Source: Enoplolaimus lenunculus | Taxonomy: Eukaryota; Nematoda; Enoplea; Enoplida; Thoracostomopsidae | DNA length: 64,000 nt | Assembly (NCBI GenBank): GCA_030248215.1 | Contig: JASANG010003752.1 | Coordinates: 434,001-498,000 of the forward strand | Direction of reading: 5' to 3' | Shown: piece after piece, positions 1 through 14,500 of the stretch | Layout: each line of letters starts with the position of its first letter | Numbering within the stretch: the stretch's first letter is position 1 | The notes under the pieces: generated by a model | The model's database searches: none | What the model was told of the DNA's origin: nothing | Seen by the model: the letters and a program-made list of their open reading frames with translations, nothing else | Position numbers and translations under genes: made by a program

Positions 1-67
1 AAGCTTAAGCTTACACTTTTGTAGTCCCACAGAAAATCGTTCTGCCCCTGATCTTTATATGGGCCAC
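1..67 (+). mobile_element. Right end of a CCTAAG MITE cut by the window edge
   Basis: AAGCTTAAGCTTACACTTTT, then GTCCCACAGAAAATCGTTC and CCCCTGATCTTTATATGGGC match the right end of the family. Confidence 0.65.
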
Positions 68-1268
68 TAAGCTATACTTTAAACCAATTATTTAATTCAT
101 CGACTTAATAAAGGCCTCATGTAGGCCATTGTCATAATAAAACTGAGATATTTTTGCTTTATATTACGGAGGTACCATGAGTGTATGATCTTAATTAAGC
201 CAAGGCTAATATACCTAAACTGTTACTCTGTAATATATCAAATTTAGTCAAAAAAGTATTAACTTAACTTAAGTACGCTTTTAAAAACGAAAATAGTTAA
301 GTAATTACTTAGCACTTAAGTAGGGTATCAGAAACGCAGGCAATATCAGTTTACAAAGAATTTTATCTATTAACACCTTGGTCACAGTTTGGCAATATTT
401 TGCCACCAGGCGGAGTTACAGAGGTCAAACCTTTTTTAATAATTTTCATTCCGAAGTTTCAGGAGCTTTTTCAGTTGGCAACACAAAAACGATTTTGAAA
501 TTTTTATTAAACGCATTTGTTTTCAAAAATTATCGCTGTGATAATGCGGCTTTGTACAAAAATTAATTATATTAATTATGTAAGCCGTTGGAACTTTTCG
601 TGGTGTTTCTACACAAATAAAACGTCCAAAGTTGTATAACCAGAGGCAGAAATGCTTTGAGTACGATTGGGGCAATTTTGTTTCATTGACATTTAGGGCC
701 AGAGTTTAAACTACAATTTATCACACAACATTGGCATTTATCTAAACCACTTTCACCGCACAATTCTATCCGATATTTACAAGAGTGACTCTCTGGTTAA
801 TTTTAATTTATAGTAAATCAAAATTGTTCAAACCCAGAATAAAACTCAAATTTGAGAATAAGAGTTTTTTCTGGGTTGTGACTCCGTGTTTAATTGAAAT
901 TTATGAAAATTTTGGCACAGTAAAAACAGTTCACAGAAACTGAAGACTCGATCATTGAAAATTAAAATCGTATTTGAAATGTGAATAACTTTGAAACTTT
1001 GAAATTTAAAAATAACTTTGTAAAATTAGTCTCAACCATTAATTGGCAATAACTGCGAAAATGTTCAAAGGCGAAACGAAACAATATCGCGTTCAGTCGG
1101 TGTTCATTGTTGTTTCAAACAAAATTATGTATTGTCTTCAAGGTTGGACATATTCAATTGTTATATTCTATTCGAGCATCTAATGCTAATTAACTATATT
1201 TAACATGAGTAAATAATTTTCGTTCTCGTCTTATTTAAATATACGTCGAGACAACATCGTTGGTTTTA

Positions 1269-1640
1269 CACTTGCAAAAAATGGTGAGTCAAATTGACTC
1301 TCCCCGAAATAGGCTTCTCCGGACTACACAAACTGAGTCAAAATTGACTCTTAGCGAAATAGGCTTCGCAGAACTACACAAACTGAGTCAAAATTGACTC
1401 TCAGCGAAATAGGCTTCGCCGAACTACACAAACTGAGTCAAAATTGACTCTCCCCGAAATAGGCTTCTCCGGCCTACACAAATTGAGTCAAATTCAACTC
1501 CGCCTGAGTCAAATTTGACTCACTGAGCGACTCACTGAGTCGAATTTGACACTGGCGGAGCCGAATTTTGACTCAGTTTGTGTAGTCCGGAAGAGCCAAT
1601 TTCGGAGAGAGTCAATTTGACTCACCATTTTTTGCAGTGT
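1269..1640. mobile_element. MITE with TA target site and internal 50-bp tandem units
   Basis: Terminal inverted repeats of about 70 bases begin CAC(T)TGCAAAAAATGGTGAG and end with the complement. TA flanks both sides (1267-1268, 1641-1642), as for Tc1/mariner-like elements. The left half holds four tandem units of about 50 bases (starts near 1286, 1335, 1385 and 1435), each with the palindrome GAGTCAAAATTGACTC. It encodes no protein, so it is non-autonomous. Confidence 0.75.
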
Positions 1641-4600
1641 AAGTTTAGTTTGTATGAACGGATACTATTGAAAATATATCCAATTTTGGTATTCGAAAAA
1701 ATTTTAAGATATTAAAAATGTCAATCAAAGTATTAAAAATATTTTTGTTTCGTGTTGTCTTAAAATAACTTATCTCATTTCCGAGAAGATGCAGGGGTTT
1801 TACATGGTTCACAAGCAGGGTCTAAATATTTAGGGGAGCTAAAAGTTTTCGATGAGGGCTGAGCCGTCACATACATCATAGGCCCGATTCGGGTGCGGGC
1901 CTTTTTGCATAAAATGAATGTTTGTCGTCGAGTTGAAACACTCACTACGATCATTTGACGAACAAAACGAAATATTCCGACCATTTTGTGTTTAAACTCT
2001 GTGTAGAAATTTTGTAAAATTAGCATAATTGATTGACCCAATTTTTTCCGTCCATTACGTAGAAACAACACATTCATGTGTTATTCCCGATATTTTAAAA
2101 GAAATACGTATGTCTGCCAACCGGGCACGAAGCCGAAAGTGACAGTGGGTCCAGCCCCCGATGGAAAAAATTTGCCTCTCTACAATTATTTCAACCTTGC
2201 TTGTAAGTTAACGAAAACCCTTGTATGCCTCTCCTAAAACTCGCAGCATACCATCGACGCATAGAAATTGCAATGGTTGTGTTCTTGACAAGAGATAAAA
2301 AACAAAACTTTCTGCAAAGATTTAGTTCTGAAACTGTTTTTGGTGTCTAGCTTGCTTCGCTCACGAGTTTTTGTGCTATTATATATCGCGCTACCAACCG
2401 CGTCACAAATTGCTGAATCCACCACTGTATGGCGTTACTTGCTTACTTGATCCAAGCGCATGCAATGACATATGTATTATCGTTTCGCGTTTAACCTGAT
2501 GCATTACAGGCAACATCAGTATTATACTGTAAGTCGGACAGGTAGGCGGCTGTACATCTTACTGTAGTCCAAATTAATTTTCAGGGGGCACGTGAAGGTT
2601 TTTTTATAATTTATACGCGGGGGCAAAACAATTCCGGACAGGGGTAAAATATTTCGCCCGTTCCCTGCGCTGTGACCTAGCTACAGGCTTGTGTAACCGA
2701 ATACTAATGTCAGAACGAGATAAATCAAAATTAAATAACACTGTAATTTAAAACTACGGCACTTTTATGGTGAAAATATATTGCAAAAAACGCAGTAAAA
2801 ATAACTAAAATCCTCATGAATATTAATAAAACGAAAACCATTCCACGCGTTGTTCGTGACATGCACGAAACAGCAATAATGCGATAACTGCAAATCAAAT
2901 TAGTGCAATTTACACCAAAAACTAATAACAAAATTAGGCGCAGTATTAGTAAATCAGGCAAATCCGACGCTCGTAACCAGAAATTCAATATGGTAGTAGT
3001 GTATGGTATGCCGCTTACATCTGAGTTTTGTGATGAAATTCGGTATTATCATGTCGTGTTGAATATTTTGGATCAGGTGGGGCTAAAGTCCTCAGACCCG
3101 TTCTATGGATTCGCGCATGGGCAAGAGCCTATTTAAACGTTAGCCATGTGCTCAAACACTGCAACGATGAATTACTAAACAAGTCGTGCAGGCACTAAAA
3201 TAAGCACTAAAAGCTAAAACTATAGGTTTTATTTATGTAGCAGCTATAGTCTGCGGCCAATGATACTTTAAAGCGGCGTAAGAGTAGTATAAGCACGTTC
3301 CTAAGTGTAGTACTCAGAGTAATGATGAGCCTATAAGTATGGGTTAACAAACGCCTGGAACCGTAAGCAAAAAATTCGCTACTGGAGTTCCACGGAAACA
3401 CGGTACGCCCGTCAAAGCTACATCTCATGTCTTTGCTAAAATAAACACTAAACTCTGTAGTTGCATTCATTTGAAAATTTTTGACATAAGGCAGCGAGTA
3501 ACAGAAGTTTTGCGGCAACGTGATGTTTTAATTTTTAAGAAAAACAACATTTTAAGATATGATATTCAAGCAAAATAATTTTAAACCCCAAAACATGAAC
3601 AAAACATTGTCGAATGACTTGAAATAAGCCCTTAATATTTGAAGCAGCACCCCCGTGATAGGTATATGTAAAACGAATTTACTTGAGAAGTCAAACAAAA
3701 GGGGTGGATCCGTGGGGGGGTTGATTGGGTGCCGTGAACACACATTCGTATTAAGCAAAAAGAATTTTGTTAAATATAAAACGAAATATGCTTTGATGAC
3801 TCGAACAGCGTCGGTCAAGCATATACGTCAAAGTATCACTTCAGTCTCGTGGATCCAAACCTGTGAACCCCCATAACATCTTCCAGATCTACCAATTAGC
3901 GCCGGTTCAGGCTTGGGTGAGGCTCCCAAAATTCCGGCGTGGGAACCCTTGAAACGATCAAACTATTATTCAAATTTTCTGTTTAAAATCTGGTTAGGGT
4001 ACGAGCCCCTGTTTGGGGTAGGGCCGCGGCCCCAAGTGGCTGTATGGGGGGTGGACGCTGCTAAAGCCCTGCTACGAATGGAGCGTCAAAATTAAAAAGC
4101 ATACTTAGTGGTTACAAATACTTGTATTATTTATTCTTAATTTCATTCATCGCAGCGTATCACACGCTTTTTGACGTATATATCATGCACGAATGAACAA
4201 ATTAAAGTGTGGGCACGTTGCATTATGCTCATTCCGCAATATCATGCGTACACCATGTGATATTTGAGGGTGTAGTGTGACGCATGGTATTGTGGAAGTT
4301 GCTTTAGACACCTTTTGAAACATAGTTATAAATTCTGAAAATCTTCGACAAAATGTTTTCGGAAACCAAAAAGGATTTTTGGCTACTTAAAATCATATAA
4401 ACATTCAGATATCAGTGCAAAATAATCAGCAAACTTTCGAAAGAAACTGAAACCCACAACAAATTTTAGAATCGAACCAATTTTGGGCAAACGCCGATAG
4501 GGGACAACCGAAGACCCCCAATGAAATACATTGATTTTAATACAAAGAAACTAAAGCATTAAGTGAATTCACACGTATATTATTTAGACTTACCGCGTGC

Positions 4601-5004
4601 CAATGTTCTCTTCCGATCCGTGAATACGTTCCTAAATAGTAAAATAATATTATGTAACGCTATTAACTGCCTCATTTCCGTCATATTGAGTAGGCAAAGC
4701 TAAAATTGGATGTAAAAGTTGATTGCTTTTAGTTTTGAAATTTTTACCTCAAAAGTATTAAGCTTACCTTTTTCGGCAGATTGAATGTGAAAACTGTATA
4801 TCCTTCATTAAACTTTTTCGGGTCCACGGCTTGCTATTTCAATTTAAAGCAAGCCAGCTGAGAAGGTAAAGGTTCACGCCAGTCTTGTAGTAAAATGTAC
4901 TTGCATGTGTGGACTGGACATATATACTATTCGTCTAGATATTATATATAATATACCTGCAAATTAAGCCAAACATTTTCTACAAGAAAGTCAAAAATAG
5001 GATT

Positions 5005-5216
5005 TAAAAAATCCTGGGGGTGGGGGATGACCGGATTAAAACCGGTGGGTGGGGGATGACAGGAGCAAAACGGGGGGTGGGGATGACCGGAATAAAACCG
5101 GGGGGTGGGGGATGACCGGATTAAAACCAGGGGGTGGGGGATGACCGGATTAAAACCGGGGGTGGGGGATGACCAGATTAAAACCGGGGGAGGATGACCG
5201 GATTAAAACCGGGGGG
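5005..5216. repeat. G-rich minisatellite, about seven units of 28-31 bp
   Basis: Tandem units around GGTGGGGGATGACCGG followed by ATTAAAACCG, differing by single bases and small gaps. The units are strongly G-rich on the plus strand in an AT-rich setting. No coding potential. Confidence 0.9.
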
Positions 5217-5568
5217 TGCTATTCCTCAGGATCAAAATTGTGACCTCCAATTTTCTAACTAAACATCGTAAAAAGAAACTTGTACTCTAGACTGCTATGC
5301 TTGAATCCGGAACAAATGCGACTTGGCCGGATATTGAACATTTCAAAAATGTCAATAATTCTGAACCAGGTACCCGAGAAACAAAGTACTTTTAGAAGAG
5401 ATAGCCTCCCTCCAGGCCGCCTCAAAAATCATTCAAATTCAGTTAATTGTTTTGTTGTGTACCAAAAAAACTTTCGTGGGACAGATGAAGCCAGTTTGGT
5501 TTATGACGTCCATAGGGCGGCTTAATAAATGGCTCGTGTAGCGAAGTGGCTTGAGTCCGCTAACTTAC

Positions 5569-8500
5569 TCGATTCGATACGGTACGATACAAATCTAATT
5601 CGAATGATTTGTTTCCCAGTTGGTTTCCGTTTGAAACACCATTGCTGGAGTCATCGTATAACGTTGGCCAACTATGTAGCAACGACTGTTCTGAAGCTTG
5701 CTCCAAACGTTGTGATGGCAAGTCGAAATTAAGCCGATTCTCTGGATACAAAGATGCAATGTAGCTCGTTTTGCGACCATCATTATCAATGGTATTCTGG
5801 TATTGCGCTAGAGCATCAGTTTCTACCTTTCTGAAAGACAGCTTGTACTTGCTATCGCCATCCAAATGATCGTTGACTTGAATTTCGTCAAAATTTAACC
5901 GTTCCAACGTAGCTGAAGAGTTTTGCTTCGAGTCGCTCCGCCAAGGATGGCTGTTTCCCAATTTAGCTTCAAATTCTAAATCGTCCAAATTGGTCGTTGC
6001 AATATTTCCTCTTTGTCGTGATGTATTCCAATCACAAACAGCAACGGTGTCTTCGTTACTTGCTTTGTGGCCACTATCGTCTAAGATCTTGTTGTCGTGA
6101 TGTACGCCATCGCCAGAGTCAACATCGGTAACAACAAGAGTCGCAAAGAATTCGCCTGAATCTGTCGTCGTGGTGCCGGTTCCTACAGCGTTTGATTGCT
6201 TCAGTGGTCGTCCTGGTGTTCGACGAGTAAGCGTTCCTCCGCTGGAGATGTAGTTGACTGATGACTGTCCCGGAAGCCAGTCAAGAAAGCGGTCGTTACC
6301 ATTTCTACAAAATCCAATGATTAAAAATTCATACATTTCTAGACACGTAAACTTTCATATCGATTAGATGTGGAGTGAAGATTGTTGAAGATTGCGTAGC
6401 CAAAGGATGACAGGCAGCCAGTGACCCAGTCCAATTTGACATTTTTTCTATTAATGACTAAACGTTGGTTTTAGACTTCAAACATAATTATATATCACTT
6501 AAGTGATGGCTTTGTCAAAAGAAACATTCCGTCCGCACCCGTTAAACTGATGCTAGCAAAAAAGTGTAATTCAAAACGATATCACCAGATTACAAGTGAT
6601 TCAGTCTCAACAGCTGAAAATTGCCAGTTTTTAGCGTAAAAATTGGCTAAAGTTGATTGAATTACTGAATTCTAATGATCACAAATCTAAAACCATTTTG
6701 CTTAACATCGCAGTGTTAACTAATGTAACATTAAACTAACAGGGGCATGGCGGTAACTCTAGCGCATACGCCTAAACCCTAAGCGGCAGTTTAAGGATAA
6801 CTCTAATACTAAACCTAAACCTAAACCTAAACCTATGCAATAAATTTAGTTTAAAACCTAAGCCTGGTTTATTTTACAGACCTGCTAGAAAACAGGTCGC
6901 AAATGAATGCAACACAGTATCATAATAGCGATATCAGTAAACAACAAACATTTACTTCGAGCAGGTCAAATCGCTGGTAATTGAAATTGACTCCAAATTC
7001 CCGTTGATGTCTCCATAGAGATCAGTGTTTCGACCGTCTTCGAAAACGGAATTTTCACCGGGTGGATTGAAAATATCGAGCCATTGCGGTACACGCTGCG
7101 TCGGCAACTGTGGCTCATGGTTCGTTTTGGACCGTGTTGATTTGCGAGAACTGCCGCCGTTTGAAAATTCGGAAGACTAAAAGCAATTAATTGCATTAAA
7201 ATTCAACCGAGACAAAGCATAGAAACTAACACAACCGGCATTTGTACAGTTTCTGCGCCACAATTTCCGAATTGTTTCAGATATTAATATTACAACTAAG
7301 GTTCATATTTTCAAATTTATATAGCAAATATCATCAGTTAGTAATAGGTTTTCAAACTAGCCTGGTACAGAAGTAGAGCTAATCATATGCGAAAAATGTG
7401 CTGAATTTGGACCTTCAGAAATCGCTGGTTCGAAAGTTACAATACCTATCACACTGGTGATAGTTGCTACACACATTTAAAGAATACTTGCCGTAAAGTG
7501 TAACGAGTGCTGGTATAGTTTTCATTAGGCAAAATTGCGCAGTTGCACCCTTTTGTTACCAGCGAACATCCACCCTTGGTATATTTTAGGGGCTTATGTT
7601 TAGTATTAGGATTGTAGCATGAGAAGTGTACAAGTACCGAACAAATTCTGGTAAAAAATGTCCACAAAACCAGACAACGCATCCCGTTTGTCTTAATTGT
7701 TATTCTTGAATAGGTAAAAATAGAAAAAAATAGTATCGAAAATACTTAATGCAAACACAAAAACGAAATAATACACACAATACATGGGTGTGGAAACAAA
7801 ATGCAAGCATTCTGAAGTGTAAGATGCAGTATCAAATTGAGTATCCGAGTCTTATATTTAGCGGAAAGCCTACATTTAACCGATCAAGCAAACTGATCAG
7901 TAATTGGTCGACCAATCAAGCAAACCGATCAGTGATCGGTCGACCAATCAAGCAAACCGATCAGTGATTGATCGAACACGAACGAACTTACTAAACAGCG
8001 TTGGTATTCGTGTGACAGGGGCAGGTCCTAGGAACACGAACCAATGGGGCAAACGTATTCCTATCTCAATGCCATCCTTGTTGTGCTGAAACTTTTGCGA
8101 TGCAGATTGTTCATACAAAGCTTACAATAAATTTTTGAATATTTGAAAATATAACGCGAAAATTGTAGGTACGCCGTCGCTGCTGTTCACAGGTGCATTT
8201 GAACGAATCATACACATAAACAGTACACGTCCCTGTAGTCAGCTCACCTTGCTTGGAGGGGCTAAAAAGTTTTAAACAGAGGCGGGCCAGTGGTTTTCGT
8301 TGCCTTACAGACAAGGTTAAAAAGTTTGTAGGGGTGTCAAAATTCTTCCAGAGGGGCTGAGTACATATGGCCCCCCTTGGCTACGGAATAGAAACAGTTA
8401 GCGTTTAGGCTTGAACAGGGCTGGACTGGCACTAAAATTTGATATAAATTTACACACCGCAAATTATTTAGAACAATAATTACAATAGCAAGATTTTTTC

Positions 8501-11500
8501 AATTTATTGAGTGGCCTAAATTCTAACCAAACCAACGGGCATTTGTTCGGAAGGACAGATAGCCAGTCCAGTCCCGTAGTCACCTCATTTTTCTGAGGGG
8601 GAGGGGCTAAAAATTTTTCAGAAAAATTATACAAGGGTTTTCAGTCAAGCGCAAAGTTAAAATTTTCTAGAGGGGTAAAATTTTTCCGCCCCTACCCTTG
8701 GCTGCGAGCCAGTATCCAGTCCAGTCCTGGTTTGCAATCAGCAGGGTTTCAACGGAATTCCGATTCCGGTTAAAAGTTCGAAAAAATTCAGGTTCCGATT
8801 CCATTCCGACTGGCTTCTATTCTGATGCCGGAATTCCGATTGTTCGGTTATGAGTTTTTAAGCTGATTGAACTTAAATTCTGCTTGTTTTTTCGTTTGTT
8901 TGCAAATCTGTTTGTTTTTGTTAGTAAGTATTGTCAAAATGTGACTGCAATTGAAAACTTTAAGCTCTACCTTTAAACGAATAATAAAATCTAAATTTAA
9001 AATTCTACTTCATAGCGGCAAGCAGTGATGTTAGCCCCAATAGTTCTCAAATATAGCTCGATATTTGGTTCATCTACTTCATAGCGGCAAGCAGTGATGT
9101 TAGCCCCAATAGTTCTCAAATATAGCTCGATATTTGGTTCAACAGTATCCTTGCTGTAGTGAACACGACGCTCCATTGAATTGGTTAATATTCAAAATTT
9201 TGGGTCCTGTTATTTATGATCTCATAACACTTCATATTTAAAGTTTTGAAATGTTCAAAATGCTTAACTGCATTTAAACTTAAGGCCAAGTTGTTCCTGT
9301 GCTTTGAGAATTGACAGGCTGCTCTTAGATTTGGCAGGCCTTCATTAATATCATAATTTTACAGGTTACTAGATAGCTAAAACCGTCAGCTATACAAACA
9401 ATTTTTATTGAAACTGTAAACAATACAGACAAACATACTGCAACAAAAAGCCAAAAGTCATACACTTTAGGTTTTGATATAATTACTAAAACTTAAATTC
9501 CTATTCCCGATTGCGGTTCCGACAAAAAAATTTAATTCCGATTCCGACAAAAAAATTTAATTCCAATTCCGATTCCGTTTCCGACAAAATTTACTTCCGA
9601 TTCGAACAGTGGAAAATCAGTGAACAAAACCAGAAAATTATTCACCTTACGATACGAGTTACGAGCAACACTTGAGCGATACTGTCTCGACGGTCCACGA
9701 CGGTTAAAACTCAACCTTTTGCTCATTTCGTATTAAGCGTAAACAAACGTTTAACGGTGCGACTATTTGATATCTTTCACGCAGAAGCGTAGACTGCTTA
9801 ACATATAAAACAAAAACTTGACCACAGTCATATTTTCTGGCACTATTTTGGTTCAACGGTTCCGTTAAATTTAAAATTGACAAGTGACTGCTACCGATTG
9901 TCCTGGTCGAGGTCAACTTGGCAAATTTTGGTTAAAGTCCGGTTTATCGCGATAAATGTAACTGCAAGCGAGAAATAATTAATAGTCCGTTTAGGTAAAC
10001 CAGGTCATGATTCTCAATCAATATTCGGTGTCAACTACAGATCGTATTCAAAAACAGGACTGAAGAAGATTTAGTCCGTCTTGATATTTCTGGAGAAACA
10101 AGAAAAAAAGCACTTTTAGTAGACTTTAGAGTACTTTACCTTATGCATCCTTGAGGTCAAAAAGTTCGTAAGGCACCAGCGACTAACCCGAAGTGGGAGC
10201 TCAACTCGGGTTTAATACGTCAGTTTTTAGAAACTTGTTTACTCGTCAGCTTTCGAAAATATTAAGCTGGCTTGGTGTATGCGAATGGTGCAAAAACAAC
10301 GACGTGCAGTGCCGGGTGAGACAGCGGTAGGAGCTCCACCCAAACTCCAGGGTGGGGGCTCCGACTCTCGCAAGCGAGAAGCCAGACGCATTTTAAAACT
10401 TCGTAAGTTTTTGTTCCAGCCGGTTAGGGTGGGGCAAAGGCATCCCTACTGGGCCATTAGGAAACCGCCCCCCACAAATTTGGTTGGTACCCACAAATAA
10501 ACTTGGTCTAAAAGTAAACTATCTTGGATTGCAATGGTAGTGGCCCCCAGAATTATTCGGCGCCACCCAAATATAATTTTCTGCGAACGCCCGTGGGTCG
10601 AGTGGCCCCTGGGGGTATGGGAGCGCGGCTGCTCTGGCGCTGACTACGTGACACAAATGTTAAGCTAACGTGGCTCAACACGTAGACCAATTAAAACTGG
10701 GGGAAAGGATGACGTGTCACTTAACAGCCACAGCATCTATTAGTTTTGGAACGATTTTAGGACTGCAAAAACCCGCAAATTTTAACACCGGGACAGTTGA
10801 CTATTTCTTGTTTATTATTCAATCACTTAACGCCCTTTAATATTTATCTGGTTTTGTTAATTATTGTTCATTTTTTGTTATATTCTGGCACCGATTTTGC
10901 GGCGTGTTTTCTAAATCTTGTGTTGAAGTCATTACGAGTTTTTCAAATACCCACCCAAACTGAAATTCTAGCTTTGTTTTTTCAGTGATATTGTAAATTT
11001 TGCCCAAAGTGAACGGTTTGAAAGTATACTTAAAAAATTTTTGTAGGTATTTGCAGCGGTGAAATCAGAAATTTCTGACGGAAAGACCGGGGCTGGCAAA
11101 TGATACGAAGCACAATTGTTACTGTATGCTGTATATGTACCAATTTTACTGAAGACGAAAAATTGTAAGGTAGGAGGGACTTTTATGATTTATCGTGAAA
11201 AAATTTTATGTTTGAAAAATTGTAAGCTAGGGACCTCACCATTTTGTCTCAACAAAACTTCGGATAGGTGGCGCATCCCTCCCACTCCACTCTGGATCCG
11301 ATAGTAGATGTTTGCCAGATTGCTTTATACACATTGCATAGCGTATGAGGTTTGAGTTCAGCATCGAATGACTTATGACGCACTGACAATTCTTTTGAAC
11401 AGAACGCTTTAATGTCTATATATGTGCAAAAATTGATTTCTGATATAAGCAAATAACACTTTGGCATTGGCCAAATGGCAACTTTTGAAATTAAGCTGAG

Positions 11501-14500
11501 CAACAGTGATGTAAAAACCAACGCTAATTGGTTATCGGTCAGTGGCGTATGCGTATTTACTATTTTTCGTTGATGGAGGATTGGTTTTGAGTTGTGAAAT
11601 TCTAAAGTTTTGAAACCCGTTTTGGGCAAATTTAAAATATTCACAAGTGTTACAAATTAGCATGTTTGCCATCACACTTTAATCTTCCGAAAGATCTTAT
11701 ATATACAAACCAGCAAACCATCTTTCTTCAACGAAAGGTACGGCATAAACAACAAACAAACCAGCCAAACACAACGCAGTCTACACAGCATGCAAAACAT
11801 ATGATGATAAGAAACAATATTTATATATATATAAGCAGCTAACGCTTTATAGTTTAAATTCCTAAATTGTAAAACTAAACGCCAAAAATACAGGCCGGTA
11901 GACAGCTCACATTGCTAGGGGGTTAAAAAATTTTTCGAAAGCGGCATACAATGATATTCAATGACCTATATGCAAGGTTGAAAATTATCTAGGGGAGATG
12001 TCGAAAATTCTTCCAGGAGGGGCAGATTACCCTGCTCCCCCCGACTAAGGTCCTGCAATAATGGCTTTAAAATCTTGACTTGTAAATGCAAAAATCAATA
12101 AAGAGCATTCTACGAGCTGTGTAAAGCGTAGCGCGACATTTATGAACAGGGGAACACGGTGAATCCGGTTCCGGTAAAGTTTTTGTCCGAACTTCCGGTA
12201 ATGTCCGTAATGGAATTTTTGGAATTTCTGTTGTTGTGCGATATTTTGAGTTTGTTTGAGACAAATCTGGAAGGTTTGACTGTCGATATTGCTCAAAAAA
12301 TACAGAACCAATTAATAAACACCATGTAGTTTATTGTTAGAACTAGCAAATTCAACATCAACATAATTCTTCTAAATTTTTCTTCATTTAAGGCTCCTGA
12401 AAAACTCGCTAACCTCCTCCAGATCCAATGATTTTTAGTTATGGTCCAATCATCGGGCTATCAAATATTTCAAATCTGAACTATGACGTATGTTTTAGAG
12501 AATCCTATATTACTTTATCAAACAGCAGTTTACGGTTTATTCTGCATACCGCCGCTAAAAATATAACAGGGCCGTAATTGTAGTATAAACATATTGCTAA
12601 GTCTAAGCGAAAGAATGCGCACACACTTAAACCTAAGCCGAAGACTGATCAAAAAATTACTCATAGCTTAAGCTTATTGCATTGCAATTCTGCTGAAAAA
12701 CGTTCCGCCGCTGATCTTTACATTGGGCCCAACCGCTATTAGGAGTTAGGGCTGCGTCATTTCAATATTTAAAAATACAGTTGTCATACTAATGATTCAC
12801 AAAGATTTTTTTGTGAAATTTTAAAGCAGTTTGTTCGCTTAAATGTAAAATATTAAAACTGCACAGCTGATACAACAAAATAGCGTTGTCTTTTAGGTTT
12901 TTCGTACAATGATACTTGTTATAATCCGCAAACAAGCGAACATAACACCAGTGCGTAAAAATGACAGCTGCTTATAACATAAGCAATGACAAAAATTGAA
13001 CCAAAAGTCAGCTTCTTTCACCAGTACAAGTCGATTAGGCACCGTGTCCCAACGTTAACCAAGTTTAGGGTCAGAGTTGTTAAATGGAAGTTCTTACTGT
13101 AGTGATTCAAATGAGACAAGGAGGATGTGGTAAAAGAGTCCCGGGGGTCCCTATTCTGAGTCTAAATCAATTGCAACCTATTTACGTAATTGGAGTCCAT
13201 AAATGGATACAGTCCAAAAGTACTAATAAGTCCATAATTGTCAATTACCCTAAATTGCGTAACTGCTTCCTATTCCTGGATCAAAATTAAGTTTGGTGTA
13301 GAATATAAGTTATTACTCAAAGAATAATGTTACCTCTATTTATAGGAGTATATTCACGTCATCAAAGTATATTGAAAAAGTAATGGACTTAGACGGTAAA
13401 AATAGTTGGCATAAGTTGAACGTGTACGCGGGCCCGTATCCAAGGGGGGAACGAGGGGGGCTCAGCCCCTTTTGAAAAATTTTAGCCCCCTAGAAGATTT
13501 TCGACCTTGCTTGTAAATCACATTGAAACCCTTTAAATGCCCCTCCTGAAAATTTTTTAGCCCCCCTCCCTAGCAAGGTGAGCTGGCTACGAGCCTGCGC
13601 GTCCGACCCAAATAACTAGAACTGGATTGAGAAATAAATAACAGACCGGAACCGAATAGCGAAGGAAGGTGCAAGTATTCTCTAGAGAGTCGAGATAAGT
13701 ATCAATTACGCCACCGTTCTTGTTCGGGTGACTACAGTAATAGCAAGTTTGTCAGTGGTCAGCCAGTTAAAAAGTTTCTGCTTCTCATCCGTAAAGTATC
13801 CCACCCAGCATTGAGTCTCGGATTTGACAAAAAATAAAATACGCACCAAACAACAAAATTCCGCAACAGAAACTGTTCCCGAAGCCAGCTCTAAAAGGGG
13901 CATACAAGAATTTCATATGACTTACAAGCGACGTTGAAGAGAGAGGGCCAAGAATTGTCAAGCGGTGCTGAAACCCCAGCTTTCTCTGGCTACGACGGTG
14001 TATCGATGTTGGGCTGACTTTGTTGTATATCTAATCCGTAAACAAAATTCTTACCAATGTCTAGTCTATGCTTAATTGGTAATTATATGCATTATTAAAA
14101 GCAAACGTCAAAAGCTTTTTACTGTTTAAATCAGACATCAATCAAAGATACTATAACGCTTGAAACATTTGCGAAATATAAATCTCGCGAAAAACAATAC
14201 TCTTAGGATATTTTTGAACTAACCTTATATTCCCAAACGTACTCATAATCAAGCAGTTTTGACATGGTGTATTAATGTTAAGCCAATTATATTAGCATAA
14301 AATAGAAATAACAAGCTTGTATTTAAGTTCAAATCACATCCATTTACTTAACAGGCTCCAGTTCTGACATATAGGCTTGGAGCCAAATTTAGGCTTAAAT
14401 TTTAAGTATACAAGATGCACTGTCGGATCCAGAAGAGGACCTAGGGGCCGTATGCCACCGTAAGCTTTTTTGTAATGAAATAGTAAGGTCCCCGGGTCCC

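Larger units (their letters stand above)
68..5500. other. Gene-free, repeat-bearing stretch
   Basis: Apart from the MITE at 1269, the minisatellite at 5005 and GC-rich fragments (2130-2230, 3690-3730, 3895-4080) I see nothing with coding character. Missing last exons of the unknown gene could lie here; I did not find one with a matching phase-0 acceptor. Confidence 0.5.

Noticed and set aside
3655-4095. Plus-strand frames of 60-73 codons
   Set aside because: They lie in GC-rich repeat fragments shared with other parts of the window.
11249-11644. 131-codon minus-strand frame in the large intron
   Set aside because: No family resemblance, no convincing acceptor and donor, and a composition like the surrounding intron.
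13706-13903. Minus-strand frame with CWVGYFTDEKQKLFNWL
   Set aside because: Looks somewhat protein-like, but the splice sites are weak and no family was recognised; could be an exon or a remnant, not supported enough to list.
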